Source: Risungbinella massiliensis
GTDB lineage: Bacteria > Bacillota > Bacilli > Thermoactinomycetales > Thermoactinomycetaceae
Length of the DNA: 64,000 nucleotides
Direction of reading: 5' to 3'
Assembly: GCF_000942395.1 (NCBI RefSeq)
Contig: NZ_LN812103.1
Span: forward strand, 900,202 to 964,201
The position numbers and the translations under genes were made by a program. The notes under the pieces were generated by a model. That model had not been told where the DNA came from and made no database searches. It was given only the letters and a program-made list of their open reading frames with translations. The stretch's first letter is position 1, and the number at the start of each line of letters is the position of its first letter. This document shows, in pieces, positions 9,078 through 17,864 of the stretch.

Positions 9078-10067
9078 ATGAAAAAGTTATTGCTGTTAAC
9101 CACCGGTGGGACGATTGCTTCAATAGAAGGGGAAAACGGATTGGGTCCGGGGCTTAAAGCGGAAGAGCTTCTCAGGTATTTATCTAATGACCACTCAAAT
9201 TATACGATTGATTGGCAATCTTTAATGGATATAGACAGTACCAATATGCAGCCGGAACATTGGACGGAAATCGCAGTAGCGGTTTATGAGAATTACAGTC
9301 AGTATGATGGGTTTGTGATCACACACGGTACCGATACAATGGCCTATACTTCGGCAGCGCTTTCATACATGCTGCAGAATGTTGATAAGCCTGTCGTGAT
9401 TACGGGTTCTCAGGTTCCGATCACATTTAAGAAAACGGATGCAAAAAAGAATATTCAGGATGCAGTCCGTTTTGCCTGCGATGGAATTGGCGGAGTGTAT
9501 GTCGTTTTTGACAGACGTGTCATTTTGGGAACGAGAGCGATCAAGTTAAGAACAAAAAGCTACGATGCGTTTGAAAGCATCAATTATCCTTATGTCGCTT
9601 TCATCCATGATATGGAAATCGAATATAAAAAACGGGTTCCCGAAGCAAAGCCTGGAACATTGAAGCTCGATACTTCCTTGAACACAGATGTTTGTCTTTT
9701 GAAGTTGCATCCTGGAATAAAGCCTGAGTTTCTGGATAGTCTGAAAGGTTCATATAAAGGTGTTGTTATTGAGAGTTATGGAAGTGGCGGTATTCCTTTT
9801 GAGAAAAGAAACCTTTTGGAAAAAGTAAATGAGCTGATCGATGCCGGAATTGTCGTTGTTATTACGACACAATGCCTTGAAGAAGGAGAAGATATAAGCG
9901 TTTATGAGGTCGGCCGAAAGGTTAATCAGAAAGCAATTATCCGCTCCAGAAATATGAACACCGAAGCAATCGTTCCTAAGCTTATGTGGGCATTGGGTAA
10001 AACTGAAGATCCTAGCGAGGTTAAAAAAATCATGGAAATGCCAATTGCAGACGATATCAATATTTAA
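9078..10067 (+). CDS. ansA: L-asparaginase (type I)
   Basis: 329 residues. The two asparaginase signatures are present: [10 protein letters not shown] near residues 5-14 (nucleophile Thr) and [14 protein letters not shown] near residue 80 (second Thr, Asp of the catalytic triad). No signal peptide, so the enzyme is cytoplasmic; it hydrolyses asparagine to aspartate and ammonia. The ATG follows AGAGGTG. ansB follows after 21 bases, so the products pass directly into aspartase. Codon choice looks richer in C and G at third positions than the flanking housekeeping genes. Confidence 0.95.
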   Translation: MKKLLLLTTGGTIASIEGENGLGPGLKAEELLRYLSNDHSNYTIDWQSLMDIDSTNMQPEHWTEIAVAVYENYSQYDGFVITHGTDTMAYTSAALSYMLQNVDKPVVITGSQVPITFKKTDAKKNIQDAVRFACDGIGGVYVVFDRRVILGTRAIKLRTKSYDAFESINYPYVAFIHDMEIEYKKRVPEAKPGTLKLDTSLNTDVCLLKLHPGIKPEFLDSLKGSYKGVVIESYGSGGIPFEKRNLLEKVNELIDAGIVVVITTQCLEEGEDISVYEVGRKVNQKAIIRSRNMNTEAIVPKLMWALGKTEDPSEVKKIMEMPIADDINI

Positions 10068-10088
10068 AAAAGAAAGCGGGGTTATCAA

Positions 10089-11516
10089 ATGAAAGCTGAA
10101 ATAACATACCGCACGGAAAAGGATTTTCTTGGAGAAAAGAACATCCCAACCAATGCCTACTATGGTATTCAAACATTGCGGGCAGTAGAGAACTTTCCGA
10201 TCACAGGATATAAAATCCACGAAGAAATGATCAAAGCATTGGCTGTGGTGAAAAAAGCGGCAGCACTCGCCAACATGGAGACAAAACACCTCTATAAAGG
10301 TCTTGGCGAAGCGATCGTCCAAGCGGCCGATGAGATTCTCGAAGGCAAGCTTCATGATCAATTTATTGTTGATCCAATTCAGGGCGGAGCCGGGACTTCG
10401 ATGAATATGAATGCAAACGAAGTCATCGGAAACCGTGCACTGGAACTGCTTGGCCACCGTAAAGGGGAGTATAATCATTTAAGCCCAAATACGCACGTAA
10501 ACATGTCGCAATCGACAAACGATGTATTCCCGACGGCCATCCACATTTCGACACTCAAGCTGCTGGAAAAGCTGCTGGAGACGATGAATTACATGCTGGA
10601 AGCCTTTAAGAAAAAAGCAAGCGACTTCGACCATGTCATTAAAATGGGACGCACTCATCTCCAGGATGCTGTTCCGATTCGACTTGGCCAGGAGTTTGAA
10701 GCATACAGCCGTGTCATAGAGCGCGACATAAAGCGGATTAAACAGTCACGTCAGCATATATATGAAGTCAATATGGGCGCCACCGCAGTGGGAACGGGAT
10801 TGAATGCAGATCCTCGCTATATCGAAAATGTCGTCAAACAATTGGCAGATATCAGTGGCCTTCCGCTCGTCGGCGCTGACCACCTTGTGGATGCGACTCA
10901 AAATACAGATGCTTACACAGAAGTATCAGCGGCATTGAAAGTCTGCATGATGAACATGTCCAAAATCGCGAATGACCTTAGGCTGATGGCATCAGGGCCG
11001 CGAGCGGGACTGGCTGAAATTTCTTTGCCGGCAAGACAGCCAGGATCGTCGATCATGCCTGGAAAAGTCAATCCTGTCATGGCAGAGATGATCAACCAAA
11101 TTGCGTTCCAGGTGATTGGAAACGATCATACGATCTGTCTGGCTTCTGAAGCAGGTCAGCTCGAACTGAATGTCATGGAACCTGTGCTCGTCTTTAACCT
11201 TCTTCAATCCATCAGCATCATGAACAATGGATTCTGTTCCTTTACGGATTATTGTCTGGTTGGCATTGAAGCAAATGAACAACGTTTAAAAGCCTATGTA
11301 GAAAAAAGCGCGGGCATCATAACGGCTGTAAACCCGCATCTCGGGTATGAAGTAGCCGCCAGAATTGCGAGAGAAGCAATTCTGACAGGTCAATCGATCC
11401 GTGATTTATGTCTGCAAAATGATGTATTGACAGAAGAAGAACTCGATCTCATTTTAAATCCTTTTGAAATGACAAAACCGGGTATTGCCGGAGCTGAACT
11501 TTTAAATCGGGATTAG
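10089..11516 (+). CDS. ansB: aspartate ammonia-lyase
   Basis: 475 residues, the same length I recall for Bacillus subtilis AnsB. The fumarase/aspartase signature GSSIMPGKVNP with the catalytic Ser lies near residue 325, and MGRTHLQDAVP and the SQSTNDVFPT motif are intact. It deaminates aspartate to fumarate. With AnsA it lets the cell use asparagine as carbon and nitrogen source. The base composition is visibly more GC-rich than sdaAA or recG, which suits acquisition of the cassette from another Bacillales genome. Confidence 0.95.
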   Translation: MKAEITYRTEKDFLGEKNIPTNAYYGIQTLRAVENFPITGYKIHEEMIKALAVVKKAAALANMETKHLYKGLGEAIVQAADEILEGKLHDQFIVDPIQGGAGTSMNMNANEVIGNRALELLGHRKGEYNHLSPNTHVNMSQSTNDVFPTAIHISTLKLLEKLLETMNYMLEAFKKKASDFDHVIKMGRTHLQDAVPIRLGQEFEAYSRVIERDIKRIKQSRQHIYEVNMGATAVGTGLNADPRYIENVVKQLADISGLPLVGADHLVDATQNTDAYTEVSAALKVCMMNMSKIANDLRLMASGPRAGLAEISLPARQPGSSIMPGKVNPVMAEMINQIAFQVIGNDHTICLASEAGQLELNVMEPVLVFNLLQSISIMNNGFCSFTDYCLVGIEANEQRLKAYVEKSAGIITAVNPHLGYEVAARIAREAILTGQSIRDLCLQNDVLTEEELDLILNPFEMTKPGIAGAELLNRD

Positions 11517-11687
11517 TTGAAAGACAGCCGGATCGCTTTGAAGCACTTTAATCAGAAATAATAGGCTGAGTTATTTCGTTACCTTTTAAAAATGGTAAAA
11601 AAGTACCTTTTTAGGACATAATGCTTCATGTTATTTAAAATTTTTAATAGATACTTGAAAATAAACTGCTGTTTTTATTCATTTTTT

Positions 11688-11700
11688 TGTAAGCGTTTCA
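11688..11700 (+). promoter_or_regulatory. cre-like site upstream of mleN
   Basis: TGTAAGCGTTTCA resembles a CcpA cre (TGTAAGCGTTTACA) with one base missing. It lies 25 bases before the mleN start. The rest of the 209-base gap between ansB and mleN shows only AT-rich sequence and a weak GGTAC-type repeat. Confidence 0.35.
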
Positions 11701-11725
11701 TTTAATTAAAGGGGGATCATAGGAG

Positions 11726-13123
11726 ATGAAAAATATACGGTTACCGTCCATGTTGGAAATTATTTGTGTTTTAGGTGCATTCTTAGCAATTGTTTGTTCC
11801 TTTACAGTTATGTTTGATTTGCCAATACAGCTAGCATTGTTCATTTCATGGTTTTTAGTGATTTTGCTCGGACTGCGTCTTGGGCATCGTTATGAGGATT
11901 TGCAAAAATCGATTACAAAAGGAATATCCAATGGACTGGAAGCGATACTTATCCTGATTGCTGTCGGTGCCCTGATCGGCACATGGATAGCCGGTGGGGT
12001 GGTGCCGACTTTGATTTATTACGGTCTTGAATTTATTCATCCGAGCATATTTCTGCTCGCCACACTCTTTATTTGTTCGATTACTTCTATCGCAACAGGG
12101 ACGTCTTGGGGAACGGTCGGGACAGCCGGAATCGCTATGATGGCAATTGGGGAAGGGCTAGGACTTCCTCTTCCGCTTGTCGCTGGGGCTGTTTTGTCAG
12201 GTGCCTATTTTGGTGATAAGCTATCACCGCTTTCCGACAGCACAGTGCTTGCTTCTTCTTTATCAAAGGTCGAAGTCATCACACATGTCAGATCGATGCT
12301 GTATTTGTCCGTTCCTGCATATGTGATCACGGCGGTGTTGTTTACTATCACAGGGTTTACTTATGGAACAAAGAACGTAGATTTGGACAAAGTTGAATTT
12401 TTGAAAACATCTTTGCAGAACACGTTTGATATTCACATTTGGATGCTGGTTCCAGCCATCGTTGTCATTGTACTGTTGGCGATGAGAAAGCCGTCGGTGC
12501 CAACGATTGCGATCGGTGCTCTCTTAGGTGCCATTTGGGCTGCGGCATTCCAAGGGATGAATTTTGCCGATGCAATTGGAACAGCTTACAACGGTTTCTC
12601 AATCGATACAGGGATTGAATTTTTGGACAAGCTGTTAAACCGAGGCGGAATTGAGGGAATGCTCGGATCTGTCGTTGTCATTATTCTTGGACTTGGCTTT
12701 GGTGGACTACTGGAGCATTTAGGAGTTCTGAAAGTGATTGTCTCGAAGTTTGAGAAAAAGCTGACTTCTGCAGGAAATGTGACGTTCTCCACGATTATTG
12801 TTGCCTTCTTGGCGAATGTATTTGGGTGTGCGATGTATGTCTCGTTGATTTTAACTCCGAAAATCATGGAAAGAAGCTACGACAAGCTGAATCTTGACCG
12901 GAGAGTGCTGTCAAGAAATGCTGAAGTTGGGGGGACGATGACATCAGGAATGGTTCCATGGTCAGATAACGGGATCTATATGGCCAGTATACTTGGCGTC
13001 TCGACTTTCTCTTACCTGCCGTTCATGTGGCTGAGCTTTGTTTCCATTGGAATTGCTATTCTGTATGGATACACGGGGAAATTTATCTGGTACACGGACA
13101 AAAAGGATTCCCCAGTGCAGTAG
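11726..13123 (+). CDS. mleN: Na+/H+ antiporter NhaC family, MleN-like
   Basis: 465 residues with about 11-12 hydrophobic segments. NhaC features include SIATGTSWGTVGTAGIAMM near residue 125 and GAYFGDKLSPLSDSTVLASS near 165. In Bacillus subtilis the gene after ansAB is mleN, a malate/Na+-lactate antiporter, followed by mleA; here mleA is missing. Sequence and position argue for MleN rather than a plain Na+/H+ exchanger, but substrate cannot be read. The ATG follows GGGGGATCATAGGAG. Export or exchange of C4-dicarboxylate made by AnsB would fit the cassette. Confidence 0.82.
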   Translation: MKNIRLPSMLEIICVLGAFLAIVCSFTVMFDLPIQLALFISWFLVILLGLRLGHRYEDLQKSITKGISNGLEAILILIAVGALIGTWIAGGVVPTLIYYGLEFIHPSIFLLATLFICSITSIATGTSWGTVGTAGIAMMAIGEGLGLPLPLVAGAVLSGAYFGDKLSPLSDSTVLASSLSKVEVITHVRSMLYLSVPAYVITAVLFTITGFTYGTKNVDLDKVEFLKTSLQNTFDIHIWMLVPAIVVIVLLAMRKPSVPTIAIGALLGAIWAAAFQGMNFADAIGTAYNGFSIDTGIEFLDKLLNRGGIEGMLGSVVVIILGLGFGGLLEHLGVLKVIVSKFEKKLTSAGNVTFSTIIVAFLANVFGCAMYVSLILTPKIMERSYDKLNLDRRVLSRNAEVGGTMTSGMVPWSDNGIYMASILGVSTFSYLPFMWLSFVSIGIAILYGYTGKFIWYTDKKDSPVQ

Positions 13124-13195
13124 TTGACTTTCAACAAATTATTGAAGGTACTTTGTTATGAATGGCAATAAAGAAGGGCTCTCTTTTGGTTAATA

Positions 13196-13222
13196 AAAAA
13201 GGCATGATGGGGCGAATTACCA
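13196..13222. repeat. second copy of the recG-terminator sequence
   Basis: This 27-base segment matches 8204-8230 at 24 positions (shared AAAAAGGCATGATGGGG, then GA, TACCA). Here the second arm of the hairpin is missing, so it cannot form the terminator. The two copies frame ansR-ansA-ansB-mleN. Confidence 0.75.
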
Positions 13223-13225
13223 ATT

Positions 13226-13343
13226 TTAACCACCTTGGATACGTTTTTCAAACCAGATAAAAAACGGAATAGCAAGAAAGGCACATAGAAAAGTAAAAAT
13301 CCATAATAGTTCCTGGATTCGTCCTGCATTGTTCTCCTCTTTT
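13226..13343 (-). pseudogene. fragment of a membrane protein reading frame
   Basis: Reading the minus strand gives an open frame ending in WIFTFLCAFLAIPFFIWFEK and a stop at 13226. It looks like the last transmembrane helix of a transporter. It has an in-frame stop just upstream and no start codon, so it is probably a remnant left at the edge of the ans cassette. Confidence 0.3.
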
Positions 13344-13449
13344 TAACTGATTTTTCCTAATCTTAATTGAAAGAATACAGAATTTAAAAATCATAATAAT
13401 ATATGTTGCTGTATCTGATATATAATAAATTTACTCTCTACTCCTTTTC

Positions 13450-13501
13450 TGAACTACAACGATCTAGACATTTCGCATGGTGTCTAACTCGTTGTAGTTC
13501 A
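13450..13501. repeat. 21-bp inverted repeat before a small membrane protein gene
   Basis: Arms begin TGAACTACAACGA and end TCGTTGTAGTTCA (13 bp perfect) and continue inward with TCTAGACA/TGTCTAAC; 19 of 21 positions pair around a 10-nt loop. Neither side has a T run, so it is not a terminator. It lies 24 bases before the start at 13526. Confidence 0.8.
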
Positions 13502-13525
13502 AAATTTATTAAAGGAGTGGTGAGA

Positions 13526-13906
13526 ATGTCTTCTCGAAGTAGTATCAATGGAAGCAAGCATGAACAAGAAAAAGATAAAAAATTTGCTCTCCGTTTCTGG
13601 TTTTGTATTTTAGCAATTATGTTTTGTTTTGTAGCGTATATATCTGGAACAAATACAGGAGCTAAAAAAGCTGAGATCGATGTAGTAGAAGAACAAGTGT
13701 TGGCAGTAAAAAAACGATTTGAACAATTGGATTGTAAGGTACAAACGATCGAAGATGTGGACTCAGAATACAAAATCATAATGAACCTAGATTGTTCAGA
13801 GACGGAGAAAGAGCACTTAACAGAGATTAAAAACATAGAAAAAAACATCGAAAAATTAACAAACAGACTAAAAATCGTGTTCGATTCCATGATTACAATC
13901 GATTAG
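13526..13906 (+). CDS. small single-pass membrane protein, unknown
   Basis: 126 residues. A charged N-terminus of about 24 residues (HEQEKDKKFALRF) leads to one transmembrane helix (FWFCILAIMFCFVAYISG), then an extracellular or cytoplasmic coiled-coil-prone tail rich in Glu and Lys with two Cys (DCKVQ, LDCSE). The ATG at 13526 has AAAGGAG upstream; the longer frame starting at 13403 runs through the inverted repeat and is rejected. I do not recognise the family. A perfect terminator follows. It stands where nadR might be expected next to nifS, but it is not NadR. Confidence 0.6.
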   Translation: MSSRSSINGSKHEQEKDKKFALRFWFCILAIMFCFVAYISGTNTGAKKAEIDVVEEQVLAVKKRFEQLDCKVQTIEDVDSEYKIIMNLDCSETEKEHLTEIKNIEKNIEKLTNRLKIVFDSMITID

Positions 13907-13917
13907 TCGAGAAGATG

Positions 13918-13948
13918 AGACAGATATGTATCACATATCTGTCTTTTT
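13918..13948 (+). terminator. terminator of the 126-residue gene
   Basis: AGACAGATATGT and ACATATCTGTCT pair perfectly over 12 bp with a 3-nt loop, followed by a T run. Confidence 0.85.
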
Positions 13949-13951
13949 CAT

Positions 13952-13984
13952 AAAAAAGGCAGAGATATTAGAATCCCTACCTTT
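13952..13984 (-). terminator. terminator of nifS
   Basis: Read on the minus strand, AAAGGTAGGGAT and ATCTCTGCCTTT pair over 12 positions (two G-U) with a TCTAAT loop and a T run after it. It faces the previous terminator, as expected for convergent genes. Confidence 0.7.
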
Positions 13985-14040
13985 TAAAAAGTTCAAACCT
14001 CTGTCTAGGGGTTTCTTTAAGTAACGCACTCTAAAACTGT

Positions 14041-15189
14041 TTAAATTAACATCCGTAAATAATGAAGCGCCTGTTTTAAAACATCGATAAAACGGTCAAT
14101 TTGTGTTTGATCCGTCTCTTTCCCCAATGTAATTCGTACACTTTGATATGCTATTTCTTCCCTTTTCCCCATCGCTTGGAGAACATGAGAAGCACGATGT
14201 TTACCTGCACTACATGCAGAACCACTGGATACATAAATTTGCTCACGATTTAACTCTAACAGAATCGCTTGTCCTTCGACTCGTTGAAAACTGAGATTCA
14301 GGTTATTTGGTAAACGATTAGTTGGATGTCCATTTAATTCGACATCACCAATTTCTTGTCGGATTCGATACCATGTGTATTCCCTTAGCTTTGTTAATCG
14401 TTTGGCTTCTTCTTTTACTTCTTCAGCCACTAACTGAGCAGCGACCCCAAAGCTAACAATGGCAGGAGTATTTAGTGTGCTGGGACGAATGGCGCGTTCT
14501 TGTCCACCTCCATGTAAGAGGGGCTCTATTCGTACTCCCTTACGGATGTACAAAGCCCCGACTCCTTTGGGACCATATATTTTATGACTTCCAATCGATA
14601 AGAGATCTACGCCGAGCTCTTTCACGCAAACAGGAATCTTACCAAAAAATTGTATAGCATCAGTATGGAAATAAGCTTGATGGTTTTTTAACACTTTTCC
14701 AATTTCAGAAATAGGTTGAATCGTTCCTACTTCATTGTTTGCTGCCATAATACTGACAAGAATGGTCTGATCTGTTAAAGCATTTTGCACCTCTTGAACA
14801 GTAACCATCCCTGTAGAGTCGACAGGAAGATATGTAACAGTGAAACCTTCCTTTTCTAAAAAATGGCAAGCTTCCAGTATGGAAGGATGTTCGATTTGTG
14901 TTGTAATGATATGTGTTCCTTTTTGCCTGTGCTTTCTTGCGAATCCAAGAATGGCAAGATTATTTGCTTCTGTTCCACTGCTGGTAAAAACGATTTCACG
15001 TGGTGTTTCTGCTCCCAGTGCGTGCATAATTTGCGAACGAGCCATTTGAATTGCATCATTGGCACGTTGTCCCAAATCGTGAATACTACCGGAATTACCA
15101 AATTCTGATTTTAAAAAAGGTATCATGGCCTCGATTGCTTCGGATCGCATAGGGCTGGTTGCACCATAGTCCAAATAAATTCGTTCCAT
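14041..15189 (-). CDS. nifS: cysteine desulfurase of the NAD operon
   Basis: 382-residue aminotransferase class V enzyme. The PLP lysine is in SIGSHKIYGPKG (near residue 203) and the catalytic cysteine loop is SSGSACSAGKH (near 325). It moves sulfur from cysteine to an enzyme persulfide. Being divergent to nadB-nadC-nadA, it is the NifS type that builds the [4Fe-4S] cluster of NadA in Bacillus rather than the general IscS/SufS. ATG follows GGAGGCAGGACG. No nadR gene is nearby in this window. Confidence 0.92.
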   Translation of the reverse strand: MERIYLDYGATSPMRSEAIEAMIPFLKSEFGNSGSIHDLGQRANDAIQMARSQIMHALGAETPREIVFTSSGTEANNLAILGFARKHRQKGTHIITTQIEHPSILEACHFLEKEGFTVTYLPVDSTGMVTVQEVQNALTDQTILVSIMAANNEVGTIQPISEIGKVLKNHQAYFHTDAIQFFGKIPVCVKELGVDLLSIGSHKIYGPKGVGALYIRKGVRIEPLLHGGGQERAIRPSTLNTPAIVSFGVAAQLVAEEVKEEAKRLTKLREYTWYRIRQEIGDVELNGHPTNRLPNNLNLSFQRVEGQAILLELNREQIYVSSGSACSAGKHRASHVLQAMGKREEIAYQSVRITLGKETDQTQIDRFIDVLKQALHYLRMLI

Positions 15190-15496
15190 CGTCCTGCCTC
15201 CGATTGAACAGTTTTTTACGGATAATTATAACGAAATTATTTATTTATGTCGGGAATTATCAGGAATATTAATTTTCCAAAGATAGGCAAGAGATATAGG
15301 GATTGCTTTGGGGATAAGAGACTTATGATCCCACTTAGGGGTTAATATTTTATTCTATTTCCTGTGATTCATTTGCATTAGTAGCGTTATTTAGTTTAAA
15401 TGTTTCCTTTTGGGAAATTAATTGTTGACATCAATTCATTTATTGAGAAAATGGTATTGAATCAAATGTTAACATTCTGTGAAGGGGTGCCGAAAA
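15190..15496. promoter_or_regulatory. divergent nifS/nadB control region
   Basis: The 307-base gap has no gene. Towards nadB it holds TTGACA at 15425-15430 within TGTTGACATCA and, 36 bases later, the perfect palindrome ATGTTAACAT (15466-15475), close to the ribosome site. The paired TGTTRACA elements could be regulator sites; the Bacillus regulator of this pair is NadR/NiaR. The -10 of the promoter is not clear. Confidence 0.4.
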
Positions 15497-17014
15497 ATGG
15501 CACGAGTTGAAACCCATTTTTTAGTGGTCGGTAGCGGTATTGCTGGACTTACAACGGCGCTTTCTCTTGCCGAATACGGTTCTGTGATTGTCCTCACAAA
15601 AGCGAGAGAAGAAGAGAGCAACTCATTTCATGCACAGGGAGGGATTGCGGCAGCCATCGGCGAGGATGATTCACCAGAATTACATCGCCAAGACACACTT
15701 CGTACAGGTGTTAATCTTTGCAATCCTGCTTCAGTCGATGTATTAGTCAATACGGGTCCTCGTGCGATTCAAAAATTGGCTGATTGGGGTACCGATTTTG
15801 ATGTTGATGGAGAGCAGTGGGCTTTAGGAAAAGAAGGTTCACACAGTGTATCGCGCATCTTACATGTAAATGGAGATGCCACAGGGGCGGGGATCACTTC
15901 CAACCTATTGAGGCGAGCAATGCTTCATTCCAATATTCAACTGATTACACATACGATGGTGACAGATCTTATCATGCACCAAGAAGTTTGTCGAGGTGCA
16001 ACTGCAGTAGATGAACAAGGGGAAACTGTCCGTTATTTTGCTAAACAAGCAGTAATTTTGGCAACAGGCGGATGTGGGCAGATCTATCAATATACAACAA
16101 ATGACCCTGTGTCTACTGGTGACGGAATTGCAATGGCCTATCGGGCAGGTGCGAAATTATCAGATATGGAATTTGTTCAGTTTCACCCCACTGCTTTGGC
16201 AGTAGAGCAAAATCCGATGTTTCTTATATCAGAAGCAGTCCGTGGCGAGGGAGCATTTTTAGTTAATGACTGTGGGGAAGCATTTATGGAACGATATCAC
16301 AGTTGGAAAGATCTTGCTCCAAGAGATGTCGTTTCTCGTGCGATCTTTCAAGAGATGGAACAAGGACGCAAAGTTTATCTGAATGCTATTCACTTAGGAA
16401 AACGTTTCCGAAATAGATTTCCCAAAATATATAAAGCGCTATGCAAATTTGGTATGGATCCTTCTAAAGATTGGATTCCTGTCACCCCGGCCGCTCATTT
16501 TATTATGGGAGGCATTTATACAGATATATACGGCCAAACCACCATCTCGAGACTATTTGCTTGTGGAGAAGTAGCTTGTACAGGTGTACATGGAGCGAAT
16601 CGACTCGCGAGCAATTCTTTGTTGGAGGGTACTGTTTTTGCTCAGCGTGTTGCCGAGAAATGTATAGAACTTGTAGAACTGGAAACGGATTTTCTGGAGC
16701 TCAATCGGATTACTTTGTGCAAAAACAAACATAAAGAGACAGAATGGAAACAAACCATCCGTCAGGTGATGTGGAAATACGCTGGGATTGTACGAACGGA
16801 AGAAGGTCTATCCAAAGGAATTTCTCAGTTGAAACAATTGGAAACAGAGATCCCGCAAGGTTATTTCGAATGTAGAAATATGTTAATGATTGCACAAGTA
16901 GTGATGGAATTAGCTTTGTCTAGAAGGGAAAGCAGAGGCAGTCATTATCGATCTGATTATCCAAAACCACAGAAAAGCTTGGAAAATAAGCATCAGATAA
17001 TTCAGGAGGAGTAA
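15497..17014 (+). CDS. nadB: L-aspartate oxidase
   Basis: 505 residues. FAD-binding VVGSGIAGL at residues 10-18, the active site loop SNSFHAQGGIAAA, QFHPTAL near 230 and RDVVSRAI with the catalytic Arg near 280 are present, and the C-terminal helical domain follows. It oxidises aspartate to iminoaspartate for quinolinate synthesis. I use ATG 15497, with GAAGGGG upstream, instead of a GTG six codons earlier. The stop is directly followed by nadC. Confidence 0.95.
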   Translation: MARVETHFLVVGSGIAGLTTALSLAEYGSVIVLTKAREEESNSFHAQGGIAAAIGEDDSPELHRQDTLRTGVNLCNPASVDVLVNTGPRAIQKLADWGTDFDVDGEQWALGKEGSHSVSRILHVNGDATGAGITSNLLRRAMLHSNIQLITHTMVTDLIMHQEVCRGATAVDEQGETVRYFAKQAVILATGGCGQIYQYTTNDPVSTGDGIAMAYRAGAKLSDMEFVQFHPTALAVEQNPMFLISEAVRGEGAFLVNDCGEAFMERYHSWKDLAPRDVVSRAIFQEMEQGRKVYLNAIHLGKRFRNRFPKIYKALCKFGMDPSKDWIPVTPAAHFIMGGIYTDIYGQTTISRLFACGEVACTGVHGANRLASNSLLEGTVFAQRVAEKCIELVELETDFLELNRITLCKNKHKETEWKQTIRQVMWKYAGIVRTEEGLSKGISQLKQLETEIPQGYFECRNMLMIAQVVMELALSRRESRGSHYRSDYPKPQKSLENKHQIIQEE

Positions 17015-17015
17015 G

Positions 17016-17864
17016 ATGAATCAGGTTGAATTGCGTAGGTTCATTCGTGAGGCATTGAACGAAGATATCGGAGCAGGAGATCTTACTACTGAATGCTTAG
17101 TACCAGCTAATCATCAAAGTTCTGCTTATCTCATGGTCAAACAAGATGGAGTGATCGCTGGTTTGTCTGTAGTTGCCCAAGTGTTTCAAGAGTTGGATAC
17201 CCAAGTAGTCTGTACGCCATTAGTAACAGAAGGTCAAAAAGTGTCGAAAGGTATGATCATTGCTCAAATCATCGGGTCAACACAAGCGATTCTAACAGCA
17301 GAACGAGTCGCTCTTAATCTGCTTCAGCGGATGTCAGGAATTGCAACTTTGACAAGAGATTTGGTAGATCAGATAGAAGGAAGTAATTGTCATATTTTAG
17401 ATACCAGAAAGACAACTCCGGGATTGCGTCAGTTAGAAAAATATGCAGTTCGTATGGGAGGAGGAACCAATCATCGCTTTGGTCTAAGCCATGGTGTGAT
17501 GCTCAAAGACAATCACATTGCATTTGCTGGCAATTTATCGAAAGCAGTAGAAAAAGTTCGGCAGCAAGTAGGTCACATGGTACAAATCGAAGTAGAGGTT
17601 GATACTTTAGAGCAATTGTCAGAAGTACTCAAGCTAGATGTTAATGCGATTCTCTTAGATAACATGGAACCTGACATATTAAAGAAAGCAGTAAAAATGA
17701 TAAACGGAAAAGTATGGGTAGAAGCATCAGGTGGGATTACCCCTGAAACCATTCGTTCAGTTGCAGAAACAGGAGTTAATGCGATTTCGCTTGGTTGGTT
17801 GACTCATTCTGCAAAAGCGCTTGATATTAGCTTAGATTTCGAAATGGAAATGGGAGATAAATAA
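17016..17864 (+). CDS. nadC: nicotinate-nucleotide pyrophosphorylase (quinolinate phosphoribosyltransferase)
   Basis: 282 residues with the QPRTase fold: N-terminal EDIGAGDLTTE, RKTTPGLR (about residue 131, PRPP and quinolinate contacts), GGGTNHRFGL and the C-terminal barrel EASGGI. It makes nicotinate mononucleotide from quinolinate and PRPP. GGAGGAG lies across the nadB end. The last base of the stop codon is the first base of the nadA start (TAATG), so translation is coupled. Confidence 0.95.
   Translation: MNQVELRRFIREALNEDIGAGDLTTECLVPANHQSSAYLMVKQDGVIAGLSVVAQVFQELDTQVVCTPLVTEGQKVSKGMIIAQIIGSTQAILTAERVALNLLQRMSGIATLTRDLVDQIEGSNCHILDTRKTTPGLRQLEKYAVRMGGGTNHRFGLSHGVMLKDNHIAFAGNLSKAVEKVRQQVGHMVQIEVEVDTLEQLSEVLKLDVNAILLDNMEPDILKKAVKMINGKVWVEASGGITPETIRSVAETGVNAISLGWLTHSAKALDISLDFEMEMGDK

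Noticed and set aside
9750..10478. 242-codon frame on the minus strand over ansA/ansB
   Set aside because: It covers two well-supported genes, lacks a ribosome site and gives a cysteine/phenylalanine-rich product without family character.
13438..13890. 150-codon minus-strand frame
   Set aside because: Antisense to the 126-residue membrane protein gene, which has the ribosome site and terminator; the Ser-rich product looks like a shadow.
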